Shown: positions 1 through 7,065, counted from the first letter of the stretch. The stretch: DNA of 18,317 nucleotides from Candidatus Acidiferrales bacterium (GCA_030043155.1 JASHYE010000218.1:1-18317); one strand, 5' to 3'. The notes: a model not told the origin generated them from the letters alone. Made by a program: numbers and translations.

Positions 1-358
1 CCACCGAAAACTCAACCAGCGTGCCTGTGCCGCCGGGGCACGCCACATAGCCGGAACCGCGTTCGATGAGCGCGAAGAGGCGCTCTTGCCAGGTTTTTAC
101 GGAAATAACTTCATCGAGCCAAGCATTGGCGCGCGATGAAAAAAATTCTGCGGTGATCCCGATCGTGTGACCGCCCGCTTGCTTCGCTCCGCGAGAAACA
201 GCCTCCATCACGCCGCCGTATCCGCCGCCGCATACGGCGAATCCACGAGAGGCAAGCTGCGCTCCGAGTTCGAGCGCGAGCGCATAGTGCCGATGGCCTT
301 CCGATGGACGTGAACTTCCGAAGACCGTGATGATTCGGGCAGGACGAGTGGCGCTCAT
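1..358 (-). CDS. LOG-family (lysine decarboxylase-like) protein, 3' end outside window
   Basis: The reading frame is open from an ATG at 358-356 to the left edge, giving 119 N-terminal codons. The protein begins MSATRPARIITVFGSS, the first strand of a Rossmann-like fold. A GGGYGGVM loop lies at about 44-51 and PGGTGTLVE at about 108-116. PGGxGTxxE is the signature of the LOG/TIGR00725/TIGR00730 family. Known members include cytokinin-riboside 5'-monophosphate phosphoribohydrolases, but many bacterial members have no proven substrate, so I leave the symbol empty. The start codon overlaps the TGA stop of dacB as ATGA (358-355), which implies an operon with translational coupling. A purine stretch AAAGAGCAA directly precedes the start and could serve as a weak ribosome binding site. 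The family call is firm; the substrate is unknown. Confidence 0.85.
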   Translation of the reverse strand, partial: MSATRPARIITVFGSSRPSEGHRHYALALELGAQLASRGFAVCGGGYGGVMEAVSRGAKQAGGHTIGITAEFFSSRANAWLDEVISVKTWQERLFALIERGSGYVACPGGTGTLVEFSV

Positions 359-1974
359 TTGCTCTTTGTTGACGCATGCTTTTTCTTGACGGGTATTGCA
401 GGCGCACCAAGATCCTGGACCATGGCAACCGCGATCGCATCGAGGACTTTCTCAGCGACGCGCCCCGGGCCGCTATTGTGATTATCGAACATGGAAAAAA
501 TCAGATGCTCGCCGTTCACCGTAGTCGCGAAGCCGGACATCGCTTGAGTGCGCGCGACCGAACCAGTCTTGGCCTGAATTCGACCTTGTGCCGGAGTATC
601 AATCATGCGATGTTGCAGCGTTCCATCAAGGCCCGCGACAGGCAACGTGGAAAGGAAAGCGCTGCCCCATGGTTGCTGCTCCACATATTCAAGCAGCGCG
701 ACAACAGCGCGCGGAGTCACCAGATTCTCACGCGAAAGCCCTGAGCCATCATCCACCAGAACGTCTCCAACCGGAATGCCGATCGAAGTGAGAAATTTCT
801 GCTCAATTTGCAAGCCGGTGGATAACGACCCTATGCCAGTCTTTTCCTTTGCGACGGTGCGCAGCAAGATTTCGGCATGAAGGTTTTGGCTTACTTTGTT
901 CAGCACGCGCACAATTTCGATTAACGGCGGCGAATCATGCTCGGCGAGAACCACCGGAGGCGGCGCTGTCGAAACCGTAGGAGCCGATTGCGGCTGAATC
1001 GATGTATCGTCGGGAGGAGGCAGCTGACCGTGCTGCGCGCGCGCCTCGCCGGTCACACGAATGCCTCTTGCCGTCAACATTTGCTTCAGAACGTGAGCGG
1101 TGTAGTTTGCCGGATCGGGCATCGCTGCGCCCAGATCTATGGTTGCATGACCAACAGGCACGGAGCCGCGAATGAGATATCTTCCCGAAGGCTCCATCAG
1201 AGTGTGGAAGTCAGGAGGAGAATCCGCAGTTCCTGTCGTCAAATCGAAGTCGTAAACCGCGTACCCGGGCCACGGCTCAATCGTAGCCCACGCACGCGCA
1301 CCGACTTGGTCTCCGGGCGTAACTTTGATATCGAGGCCGTTGTCGTCAAAACAGATCGCGCTGACCGCTGCGCCATAATCTTCCGGCAAATCCCCGATGG
1401 CCCAGCCATCCGGATACGGCTCGTACGGGAAATAGGAATCATCGGCCACTACATCGCCATCAACTTCCCTCAGGCCTTTTGCGACTAGTTCATCAACCAG
1501 CTCTGCAAGCGGTTTGTCGGAGTCTCCGTCAATGGGATTCGCAGCATCATAGGGAATTCGCCGATTGGAAAAATCGGGATCGCCGCGTCCGGCCAGCACA
1601 AGATCGCCGCTCAATCGGCCGGCCGAATCGAGCGTACCGTGCGTTTCAATCGTGGTGCGAAAGCGGTAGTCTGGCCCGAGCAGTGACATTGCGAGCGTGG
1701 TGGTGAAGAGCTTCGTGTTGGAGGCCGGAGTAAAGTAACGATCCGCATTCAGCTCGTAAATCGGCTGCTTTGTTTCGGCGTCGACTATGAGCACCCCGAT
1801 GAATGCCTTCTGCGCTGTGGGATCAGCGAGCGCCGCATCAACGGCTTCCTGAAATTGGACGATGCCTGCGCGCTCGCGCCCCAATTTCTTTTTGGATTTC
1901 TGCGCGAACGCTGGAGAGGACGCGATGAAAATGACCAGGGCGAAAACGATCGAGCGAGTCGGTTCCCGGCGCAC
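355..1974 (-). CDS. dacB: D-alanyl-D-alanine carboxypeptidase/endopeptidase, PBP4 type (peptidase S13)
   Basis: The product (539 aa) is an exported penicillin-binding protein that trims or cleaves peptidoglycan cross-links. An N-terminal signal peptide (about 1-24, hydrophobic core FALVIFIASS, cleavage near AFA-Q) sends it to the periplasm. The three active-site motifs of the family are in order: SNTK at 85-88 (SxxK, Ser85 nucleophile), SQN at 362-364 (SxN) and KTG at 469-471. The conserved DDGSGLSRENLVTP stretch lies at about 408-421. A Pro-rich linker near 318-340 and a Lys-rich tail (KKKHASTKSK) are extra features. The start is GTG at 1974-1972, because GGAG lies five bases upstream and the next in-frame Met is about residue 95. 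It lies first in a pair with the LOG-family gene (4-base overlap) and is divergent from the SYLF gene. Confidence 0.93.
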   Translation of the reverse strand: MRREPTRSIVFALVIFIASSPAFAQKSKKKLGRERAGIVQFQEAVDAALADPTAQKAFIGVLIVDAETKQPIYELNADRYFTPASNTKLFTTTLAMSLLGPDYRFRTTIETHGTLDSAGRLSGDLVLAGRGDPDFSNRRIPYDAANPIDGDSDKPLAELVDELVAKGLREVDGDVVADDSYFPYEPYPDGWAIGDLPEDYGAAVSAICFDDNGLDIKVTPGDQVGARAWATIEPWPGYAVYDFDLTTGTADSPPDFHTLMEPSGRYLIRGSVPVGHATIDLGAAMPDPANYTAHVLKQMLTARGIRVTGEARAQHGQLPPPDDTSIQPQSAPTVSTAPPPVVLAEHDSPPLIEIVRVLNKVSQNLHAEILLRTVAKEKTGIGSLSTGLQIEQKFLTSIGIPVGDVLVDDGSGLSRENLVTPRAVVALLEYVEQQPWGSAFLSTLPVAGLDGTLQHRMIDTPAQGRIQAKTGSVARTQAMSGFATTVNGEHLIFSMFDNHNSGPGRVAEKVLDAIAVAMVQDLGAPAIPVKKKHASTKSK

Positions 1975-2019
1975 AGAATCTCCGATCTCTAAATGAAATC
2001 AAGAATGTCGTGCGGCGCG

Positions 2020-2025
2020 ATTATA
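2020..2025 (-). promoter_or_regulatory. Putative -10 element of the dacB promoter
   Basis: On the minus strand these bases read TATAAT, a perfect sigma-70 -10 hexamer. The expected start of transcription is near 2013, leaving a leader of about 38 bases before the GTG of dacB. No good -35 is seen at the right distance (GAGGAA at a 17-base spacing), so this is a moderate call. Confidence 0.4.
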
Positions 2026-2103
2026 TTCCATCTCCCTACCGCTTCCTCGCTGCTATCTCGCGCGAGTTATTCAAGGGAGATGTGCGAATTGCGCGGAGCG
2101 TCC

Positions 2104-2132
2104 TTGTCGAGAGGCGGTGGATTTACTAATAT
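2104..2132 (+). promoter_or_regulatory. Putative promoter of the SYLF gene
   Basis: TTGTCG (2104-2109) and TAATAT (2127-2132) are separated by exactly 17 bases, each with four of six consensus matches. Transcription would begin near 2139, about 21 bases before the ATG at 2160, and the leader would include the GAGGAGG ribosome binding site. This is inferred from consensus match and position only. Confidence 0.4.
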
Positions 2133-2159
2133 GGGGCGCAAATCGAGGAGGATTCGCAC

Positions 2160-2894
2160 ATGCGGAAAATGCTCACCCTGGTGATAGCGTTCGTGCTGGC
2201 CGGTTTGGCTCCGCTGTTGAGTTGCTCAACCGCTCATGCCGATAAGGTCAGCAAGGAAGATCAGCGCCTGCAGAACGCCGGTCAAGTGATCAAGGAAATC
2301 CTGAACATCCCCGATGATATTCCGCAGGACCTGCTGGATAAGGCGGAGTGCGTGATCGTGATTCCGTCGGTGCTGAAGCTGGCCTTTGGGTTCAGCGCCA
2401 GCTATGGACGCGGGGTCATGACCTGCCGCTCCGGCGCTCATTTTGAAGGGCCATGGGGCGCGCCTACAATGATGGCGCTCGAAGGCGGCGGCGCGGGCCT
2501 TCAGCTCGGCGGACAGGCGACCGATTTCGTTCTGCTTGTGATGAATGCGCGCGGAGCCAGCGCCATTCTGAGCAGCAAAGTCAAATTGGGCGCGGACGCA
2601 GCGGCCGCCGCGGGACCGAAAGGCCGCGATGCAGCTGCGGATACCGATGTAACCATGCGCGCGGAGATTCTCACGTACTCGCGGTCCCGCGGACTCTTCG
2701 CGGGCGTGTCACTCGAAGGCTCAACGCTACGGCCCGATAATGGCGGAAACGAAGCAGTTTATGGCCGCAAAATCGATGCGAAGGACATCGTGCTGAAGGG
2801 TACGGTGAAAGCTCCGGCCGCAGGCCAATTGCTGCTGGACACCCTGCAACGCCACTCTCCGAAAAACCATTCGGACCCGAAGTCGCTCGAGTAA
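2160..2894 (+). CDS. Secreted SYLF/Ysc84-domain (DUF500) lipid-binding protein
   Basis: The 244-aa product has an N-terminal signal peptide (MRKMLTLVIAFVLAGLAPLL). It could be cleaved after AHA (about residue 27), or lipidated at Cys22 (LLSC, an imperfect lipobox). The rest is one SYLF domain: AECVIVIPSVLKLAFGFSAS at about 62-81, then GRGVMTCR, GGGAGLQLGGQATDFVLLVM, and YSRSRGLFAGVSLEGSTLRP near 172-191. Eukaryotic SYLF proteins bind phosphoinositides. Bacterial exported versions are common but not characterised in detail, so the role is left open. The start is well supported by GAGGAGG eight bases before the ATG. The cytidylate-kinase-like gene follows 46 bases downstream on the same strand and may be cotranscribed. 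Confidence 0.88.
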   Translation: MRKMLTLVIAFVLAGLAPLLSCSTAHADKVSKEDQRLQNAGQVIKEILNIPDDIPQDLLDKAECVIVIPSVLKLAFGFSASYGRGVMTCRSGAHFEGPWGAPTMMALEGGGAGLQLGGQATDFVLLVMNARGASAILSSKVKLGADAAAAAGPKGRDAAADTDVTMRAEILTYSRSRGLFAGVSLEGSTLRPDNGGNEAVYGRKIDAKDIVLKGTVKAPAAGQLLLDTLQRHSPKNHSDPKSLE

Positions 2895-2940
2895 ACGGTA
2901 ACCCGGCATTACGCCTGGTCATCTCTGTTGGCAAGTCATC

Positions 2941-3582
2941 ATGGCCATTCGAATCATTACCGTTGAAAGGGAGTACGGAAGCGGCGGGGCGAAAATCGCG
3001 GAACTTCTGGCCGCAAGGCGAGGCTGGAAACTCTGGGACACCAACCTGACCGGCGAAATCGCGCGCCGCGCCAACGTGGACCCGCAAGCCGCTCAGCGTT
3101 GCGACGAGCGCTGTGACCCGTTACTGCACAGGCTGTTCAAAGTCTTTGCGCGCGGCAGTTACGAACGCAGTATGCCTCTCGCCGACGCTCCCGGCTTCGA
3201 CACCGACAGCATGGTGGCGCTGCTGCATCGTGTAATCGAAGACGTGGCCTCCGCGGGAAACTGTGTGATCGTAGGCCGTGGTTCCCCTTATATTCTTCGC
3301 AATCGTAGCGATGCTTTCCACGTTTTCGTTTACGCGTCGGAGGCGGAAAAGATCCGGCGGCTTGCATCGATCGGCAAAAAAGAGAAAGAAGCGGCGGAAC
3401 TGATCCGCACAATCGATCATGAGCGCAGTTCATTCATCAAGCGCTACTTTGGCGGCGACTGGCCCACGCGTGAGCTTTATCACCTGATGATAAATGCCGC
3501 AATTGGCGACGATAATGTCATCGAAACGATCTTCGGTGCGATCGACATTTTCGAAAAGAAAGCCGCCAGCGTCGCAACGTAA
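2941..3582 (+). CDS. Cytidylate-kinase-like P-loop protein (Cytidylate_kin_2 family)
   Basis: The product (213 aa) begins MAIRIITVEREYGSGGAKIA. The REYGSGG loop at 10-16 is the nucleotide-binding loop of the AAK6/Cytidylate_kin_2 family and is distinct from true Cmk. Further family marks are VIVGRGSPYIL at about 109-119, FHVFVYAS at about 126-133, the basic helix AEKIRRLA, and the R..YF..DW....LYHLMIN block at about 168-185. It is presumably a cytosolic nucleotide kinase or a related phosphotransferase. The substrate has not been established for this subfamily as far as I know. No strong ribosome binding site precedes the ATG (only GGCAAG, seven bases upstream), so translation may depend on the upstream SYLF gene. 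It converges with the radical SAM gene; an 18-bp palindrome lies between them. Confidence 0.82.
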   Translation: MAIRIITVEREYGSGGAKIAELLAARRGWKLWDTNLTGEIARRANVDPQAAQRCDERCDPLLHRLFKVFARGSYERSMPLADAPGFDTDSMVALLHRVIEDVASAGNCVIVGRGSPYILRNRSDAFHVFVYASEAEKIRRLASIGKKEKEAAELIRTIDHERSSFIKRYFGGDWPTRELYHLMINAAIGDDNVIETIFGAIDIFEKKAASVAT

Positions 3583-3616
3583 GCCACGCGTTTGCTCCTA
3601 TCGCACCAAGATTTGC

Positions 3617-3634
3617 GCGAGAAGATCTTCTCGC
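3617..3634. terminator. Perfect 18-bp palindrome between convergent genes, possible bidirectional hairpin
   Basis: GCGAGAAGATCTTCTCGC is self-complementary over its full length and would fold as a 7-bp stem with a GATC loop in either transcript. It sits in the 68-base gap between the ends of the cytidylate-kinase-like and radical SAM genes. No T-tract follows on either strand, so it is not a classical intrinsic terminator. An end-protecting hairpin or a protein site is equally possible. Confidence 0.4.
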
Positions 3635-3650
3635 CCAACGCTACGCCAAA

Positions 3651-4868
3651 TTATCCGGCGCTAACCTTTCTCTCAATGCGCGGAAGTCCAGGAAAGTTTG
3701 GCAATTCTGGAGCGTCTTCCTGTGCTTGTGTCCCCAGCGCCAGACTCATCTGCGGTGTGCGCCAAGCGCGCGCGTCAGAGCCGCTGCGGTCAGGACGCAC
3801 ATCGAAGCCGTACTTTTTTCGCAGACGCTCCACCCGCGACGAGATTTCGTGGCGATAAGCCTCGGGCGCGTTTCCATTAGCTACATACGTTTCTTTGTAT
3901 CGGCGTGCGAGCTTTGGAAATTTCGCCTCTATGAACGGAATAAACTGCTTGAGCGCCGAGGGCATCAGGAAAAGGACGCGTCCAGCAAACCACATCGCGC
4001 CGGCATCTCGGGCCGCTCTGGCCAGCGCGTCGAGAGCTTCTTCGCCATCGGTGATGCCTGGAACAATGGGCATCGCGAGCACGCCCGCATCAATTCCCGA
4101 GTCGCGCAGGCGGTGGACCGCTGCGAGACGCAAGTCTGGCCGAGGCGCACGAGGTTCAAGCAGACGCGCCAAGCGGACGTTCACTGTAGTCACCGATAGA
4201 TTGACGCTCAACGACGAGCGCCTGGCGATCTCCTTCAGCAACTCAATGTCACGAATGACGCGATTGGACTTCGTGGTGATCGAAACACTAAGGCCATCGT
4301 AAGCCGCCATCTCTTTCAGAATTGACTGCGTGACTTGATATTCCTGCTCAGCGGGCTGGTAAGGATCCGTCGCCGTGCCGATGGCAATGTGCTCGCCCCA
4401 GATTTTTCTGTCGCGCAGATCGCGAGCCACCAGCGCTGTGGCGTTGCCCTTCACATAAATTTTTCTCTCGAAATCTCCGCCATCCAGATCCATGTATTCA
4501 TGCGTGTAACGCGCATAGCAGTATTTACAGCCGAACTCGCACCCGCGATATGGATTAACCGTCCAGCCGAAAGGCACTCGCGGCGAATCGCATCGATTCA
4601 GAATCGAGCGCACCGGCAGCACGAAGTATTCCGTGCCACGTTTCGCTTCACTCAAGCGGGAGGATGCGGCGAGGCGCGCGATACCTACCAGTTCGTCCGC
4701 AGGCTTCAAACTCCGGCCATCGGCCGGAGGGGGCGGAGAAGCGCTGCGTGGCTCACTCGAACCGTTGGGAGCGGCGGCGGGAAAAAGAGTGAGGCTGGTT
4801 TCGACCGAAGGGGACACTGAACGCCTTATCGGCGCCGGTGCGGTTCGGATCGTGGGAAAAGTAGCCAT
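3651..4868 (-). CDS. Radical SAM protein, Rv2578c / spore-photoproduct-lyase-like family
   Basis: A CxxxCxxC [4Fe-4S]/SAM-binding motif is present as CEFGCKYC (Cys110, 114 and 117 counted from the ATG chosen here). It lies in the context GWTVNPYRGCEFGCKYCYAR, typical of the Rv2578c/SplB-like radical SAM family. Later motifs agree: GTATDPYQPAE, ITTKSNRVIRDI, LSVTT and MPIVPGITD. The N-terminal 60 or so residues are Pro/Ser/Ala-rich and probably disordered. The C-terminus is a basic segment followed by a low-complexity tail. The biological reaction of this family is not settled. I chose ATG at 4868 over an upstream in-frame GTG at 4883. GAGGTGG lies 11 bases before the ATG, whereas the GTG overlaps that site. 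A good promoter lies upstream at 4904-4932. The gene is divergent from the receiver-domain gene. Confidence 0.87.
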   Translation of the reverse strand: MATFPTIRTAPAPIRRSVSPSVETSLTLFPAAAPNGSSEPRSASPPPPADGRSLKPADELVGIARLAASSRLSEAKRGTEYFVLPVRSILNRCDSPRVPFGWTVNPYRGCEFGCKYCYARYTHEYMDLDGGDFERKIYVKGNATALVARDLRDRKIWGEHIAIGTATDPYQPAEQEYQVTQSILKEMAAYDGLSVSITTKSNRVIRDIELLKEIARRSSLSVNLSVTTVNVRLARLLEPRAPRPDLRLAAVHRLRDSGIDAGVLAMPIVPGITDGEEALDALARAARDAGAMWFAGRVLFLMPSALKQFIPFIEAKFPKLARRYKETYVANGNAPEAYRHEISSRVERLRKKYGFDVRPDRSGSDARAWRTPQMSLALGTQAQEDAPELPNFPGLPRIERKVSAG

Positions 4869-4902
4869 CGATATTGCGACCACCTCGCCAGTGGAATGTT
4901 TT

Positions 4903-4957
4903 AAGTATTTCGCTTTTATTTCGCCATGTCAAGAATATTTATTCGCTATTTATTCGC
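4903..4957. repeat. Four copies of an 11-bp AT-rich/TTCGC repeat in helical phase
   Basis: Copies are AAGTATTTCGC (4903-4913), TTTTATTTCGC (4914-4924), TATTTATTCGC (4936-4946) and TATTTATTCGC (4947-4957). Their CGC ends fall at 4913, 4924, 4946 and 4957, which is an exact 11-bp register with one position (4925-4935) vacant. The vacant slot contains the -35 TTGACA of the minus-strand promoter. The last two copies are identical. Confidence 0.75.
4904..4932 (-). promoter_or_regulatory. Putative promoter of the radical SAM gene
   Basis: On the minus strand TTGACA (4932-4927) is a perfect -35. After 17 bases comes AATACT (4909-4904), four of six matches to the -10. Transcription would start near 4897, about 29 bases before the ATG at 4868. 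The promoter is embedded in the 11-bp-phased repeat, which suggests regulation by a repeat-binding factor or by DNA curvature (inference). Confidence 0.5.
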
Positions 4958-4999
4958 CTATACGTTCCTCATCGGAGGTGACTGACCCGCAGGACAGCT

Positions 5000-5027
5000 G
5001 TTACACGACGCATCGGGTTGGCATAAT
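5000..5027 (+). promoter_or_regulatory. Putative promoter of the receiver-domain gene
   Basis: GTTACA (5000-5005, four of six) and CATAAT (5022-5027, five of six) are separated by 16 bases. The expected transcription start near 5034 leaves only about eight bases before the GTG at 5042. It would also make an in-frame TTG at 5027 unusable, because that TTG begins on the last base of the -10. Confidence 0.4.
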
Positions 5028-5041
5028 TGAGCGGAATTCCT

Positions 5042-5653
5042 GTGAGCGACGTCAACATACTGATTATCGACGATGACTCCGCAACCCAGCATGCGCTTCA
5101 GCATGTCTTTGACACCGAGGGGTGGCGCGTCAGCGTTGTGCCCGTTCCCAGCGAAGCCATGCGGGAGCTGGCGCGTGGCTGCTGGACTCTCGTAGTTGTC
5201 AATGTCGCCCTGACCGATTTGACCGGCCCGCTCTTTACGACGCTGAAAACTCTCGCGCAGACGGAAGCTGATCCAGAGGGAAGTCAGAGGCTCTTGCGCG
5301 TGCTCTTTCTTGTGCCTGCGAGAGCCGCGCGCTGGGCGCTGCCTGTGCTGGAGCGCGAGTCCCTAACATTTGTGAGCAAGCCTTTCCATCTCCACGACCT
5401 TCTCGAAAAGATCAGCGACCTATTGATCGAAGCGAACGCCATTTCACGTCCCATCCGGGATGTACACTTACCCACCATCAAGGAGCGGCGTCATCGCGAC
5501 AGGCGGTTTGGAGCTGATCGGGGACGCGGGCAGATGTTTGCCTCGCGTGAAGATTACATGATGACGGAAGAGGAGATCGCTGAGTTTGAAAAGCAGGAGG
5601 AAGAGGAACGCAGGAAACGCGAGGAAGACGGAAAAAAACACGAAGTTCTCTGA
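5042..5653 (+). CDS. Degenerate response-regulator receiver protein with charged C-terminal tail
   Basis: The product (203 aa) has a CheY-like N-terminal fold. NILIIDDDSATQHAL at 5-19 supplies the acidic pocket (Asp10-12), and SKPF with Lys113 is the conserved lysine motif. The phospho-acceptor position is Asn54 in LVVVNVALTDLTG, where active receivers have Asp. The usual Thr/Ser after strand 4 also looks replaced (VLFLVPARA). It is therefore probably a pseudo-receiver, not phosphorylated in the usual way. After about residue 130 there is no DNA-binding domain. Instead there is a basic stretch (KERRHRDRRFGADRGRG, about 147-163) and a Glu/Lys/Arg-rich helix to the end. GTG 5042 is chosen because GAGCGG lies a few bases upstream; a TTG at 5027 would add five residues. 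It is divergent from the radical SAM gene. Partners are unknown. Confidence 0.8.
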   Translation: MSDVNILIIDDDSATQHALQHVFDTEGWRVSVVPVPSEAMRELARGCWTLVVVNVALTDLTGPLFTTLKTLAQTEADPEGSQRLLRVLFLVPARAARWALPVLERESLTFVSKPFHLHDLLEKISDLLIEANAISRPIRDVHLPTIKERRHRDRRFGADRGRGQMFASREDYMMTEEEIAEFEKQEEEERRKREEDGKKHEVL

Positions 5654-5708
5654 AGTTTGTTTACATGCTTCTTCAACTTCTCATGAACCCAGCAGTTATG
5701 CCTAGGAG

Positions 5709-6503
5709 TTATAGTTGCTCAGGTTTGTACCGCGCTGCGTAAAGGCCGGTAGCTTCCGTGATATCCAAATCTGCGATGAGCAATCCCTCTTTCCCGTACG
5801 GCTGGTAGCTGAGTAACGTGCCGTCTGGCCGCACGACGGCGGAAGTGGTTGGGGACTTAGGGCTGGCATAGTTTACGGTTGCAACCCAGCACGTGTTCTC
5901 CGCCGCCCGGCACAACATCGCTTTTTCAAAGAAAGTATTCGCAGGGTCTGCGAAACTCGAAGGCGCGTAGCCGCCAGGCTCGGCTTCGTGGAAGTGAAGA
6001 TGGAACACGACGTGTGCGCCTCGGCGAGCGGCCCAGCGAAACGTCTCGGGGTAGCGCCAACCCTCGTGGCAAATTGAGATACCAAATCTCAGCGAACCGG
6101 CTTGAAAAATCTGCCTTCCAGAACCAGCAGAATAGATACCTTCTTCAGACGGGGCGATCTGAACTTTGTCCTGAAAACCGGCGCGTGCGCCGTCACGATG
6201 GATGATCAGGGCGGTGATCAGCAAAGCATCATTTACGATTCGCTCGGTGCCGAGAATCACTGCGATATTTGCTTTGCCAGCTGCCGCAGCAATGGTTGAC
6301 CATGCGCGTTCGAGAAATGCCGCGTCCGGCGGCGGGATTCGCTTACTTGCTTCTCTGTAGCCCGGAACAAAGCATTCTGGAAAGCAAATAATGTCGGCGT
6401 GCTCCGCGGACGCTTGAGCGATGGTTCGCTCCGCTGACGTGACTGACTCCGCAGGATTTGCCGGGAATCTGATGTTGGCAAGTGCAATTCGAAATGTGTC
6501 CAT
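5709..6503 (-). CDS. Carbon-nitrogen hydrolase (nitrilase superfamily amidase)
   Basis: The product (264 aa) has the catalytic Glu-Lys-Cys triad of the nitrilase superfamily: Glu43 in FPECFVPGY, Lys113 in FQDKVQI and Cys145 in ISICHEGWRYPE. The length and fold order (IALANIRF start, C-terminal GLLIADLDI) fit a single-domain cytosolic amidase or carbamoylase. The substrate cannot be read from the sequence. The start is ATG at 6503. It lies 33 bases downstream of folK on the same strand, so it is probably the last gene of the ruvA-ruvB-folK run. It converges with the receiver-domain gene across a 55-base gap in which I see no convincing terminator. Confidence 0.87.
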   Translation of the reverse strand: MDTFRIALANIRFPANPAESVTSAERTIAQASAEHADIICFPECFVPGYREASKRIPPPDAAFLERAWSTIAAAAGKANIAVILGTERIVNDALLITALIIHRDGARAGFQDKVQIAPSEEGIYSAGSGRQIFQAGSLRFGISICHEGWRYPETFRWAARRGAHVVFHLHFHEAEPGGYAPSSFADPANTFFEKAMLCRAAENTCWVATVNYASPKSPTTSAVVRPDGTLLSYQPYGKEGLLIADLDITEATGLYAARYKPEQL

Positions 6504-6536
6504 TGAGGCAGGGACTTCGACGCCACAAACGAAAGG

Positions 6537-7046
6537 CTATCTGCCCATCGCTCCAACCTCCCCGGCTTTGCAACGATGCACGGTGCTCCGATCCTTGGTT
6601 TCGGCGAGGAGCTCTTCCACGCTTTTGTTCTCGACAGGATGGCGCAGCGCCGGCGCAATTTCCGCGAGCGGAATCAGCACAAATCGCCGTTCCGTCATTC
6701 GTGGATGGGGAATTTCGAGTTCCGGAGCGCGAACTACGCTTGATCCGTAAAGCAGGATGTCCAAATCGATCACGCGCGGACCCCGACGCACGGAATGCCT
6801 GCGGCCAAGTTCGTTTTCAATTTCCTTGAATGCGCGGAGCAACTGCCGTGGCATGAGCTCCGTCTCCACTTCTAAAACGCAGTTCAGGAACCATGCCTGT
6901 GTGGCCACGTCAACCGGCTCCGTCGAATAGATCGACGACTGGCGCGCAACGTGTATCCCTCTCGCTCCGAGCGCCTGAATTGCGGCAGCGATCTGTTGCT
7001 CCCGGTCGCCGACATTCGAACCGAGCGAGACATAAACAGTTTTCAT
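6537..7046 (-). CDS. folK: 2-amino-4-hydroxy-6-hydroxymethyldihydropteridine pyrophosphokinase
   Basis: FolK (HPPK) transfers pyrophosphate from ATP to the pterin alcohol in folate synthesis. The 169-aa product starts MKTVYVSLGSNVGDRE, the family N-terminus. It carries the HPPK signature RRGPRVIDLDILLYG with the metal-binding Asp pair, and also FLNCVLEVET and IPHPRMTERRFVLIPLAEIAP. I start at ATG 7046 because GGAG lies nine bases upstream. Longer in-frame versions (ATG 7061, or up to 7121) would run into the end of ruvB and add non-conserved residues. The gap to ruvB is 19 bases, so an operon is likely. The last 15 or so residues (RCKAGEVGAMGR) are a non-conserved tail. No folP or folB is present in the window. 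Confidence 0.93.
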   Translation of the reverse strand: MKTVYVSLGSNVGDREQQIAAAIQALGARGIHVARQSSIYSTEPVDVATQAWFLNCVLEVETELMPRQLLRAFKEIENELGRRHSVRRGPRVIDLDILLYGSSVVRAPELEIPHPRMTERRFVLIPLAEIAPALRHPVENKSVEELLAETKDRSTVHRCKAGEVGAMGR

Positions 7047-7065
7047 TTCCTTTTGCTCCATCGGC

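Noticed and set aside
937..1488. 183-codon plus-strand open frame opposite dacB
   Set aside because: Arg-rich antisense shadow of the PBP4 coding sequence.
4903..4957. CRISPR-like or integron-type array
   Set aside because: Units are 11 bp, directly abutting or at helical spacing without unique spacers, and no cas or integrase gene is present. A regulatory repeat fits better.
5654..5708. Possible terminator between the receiver gene and the amidase
   Set aside because: Only a weak GAAGTT/AACTTC pairing with a long loop was found and no T-run, so no call was made.
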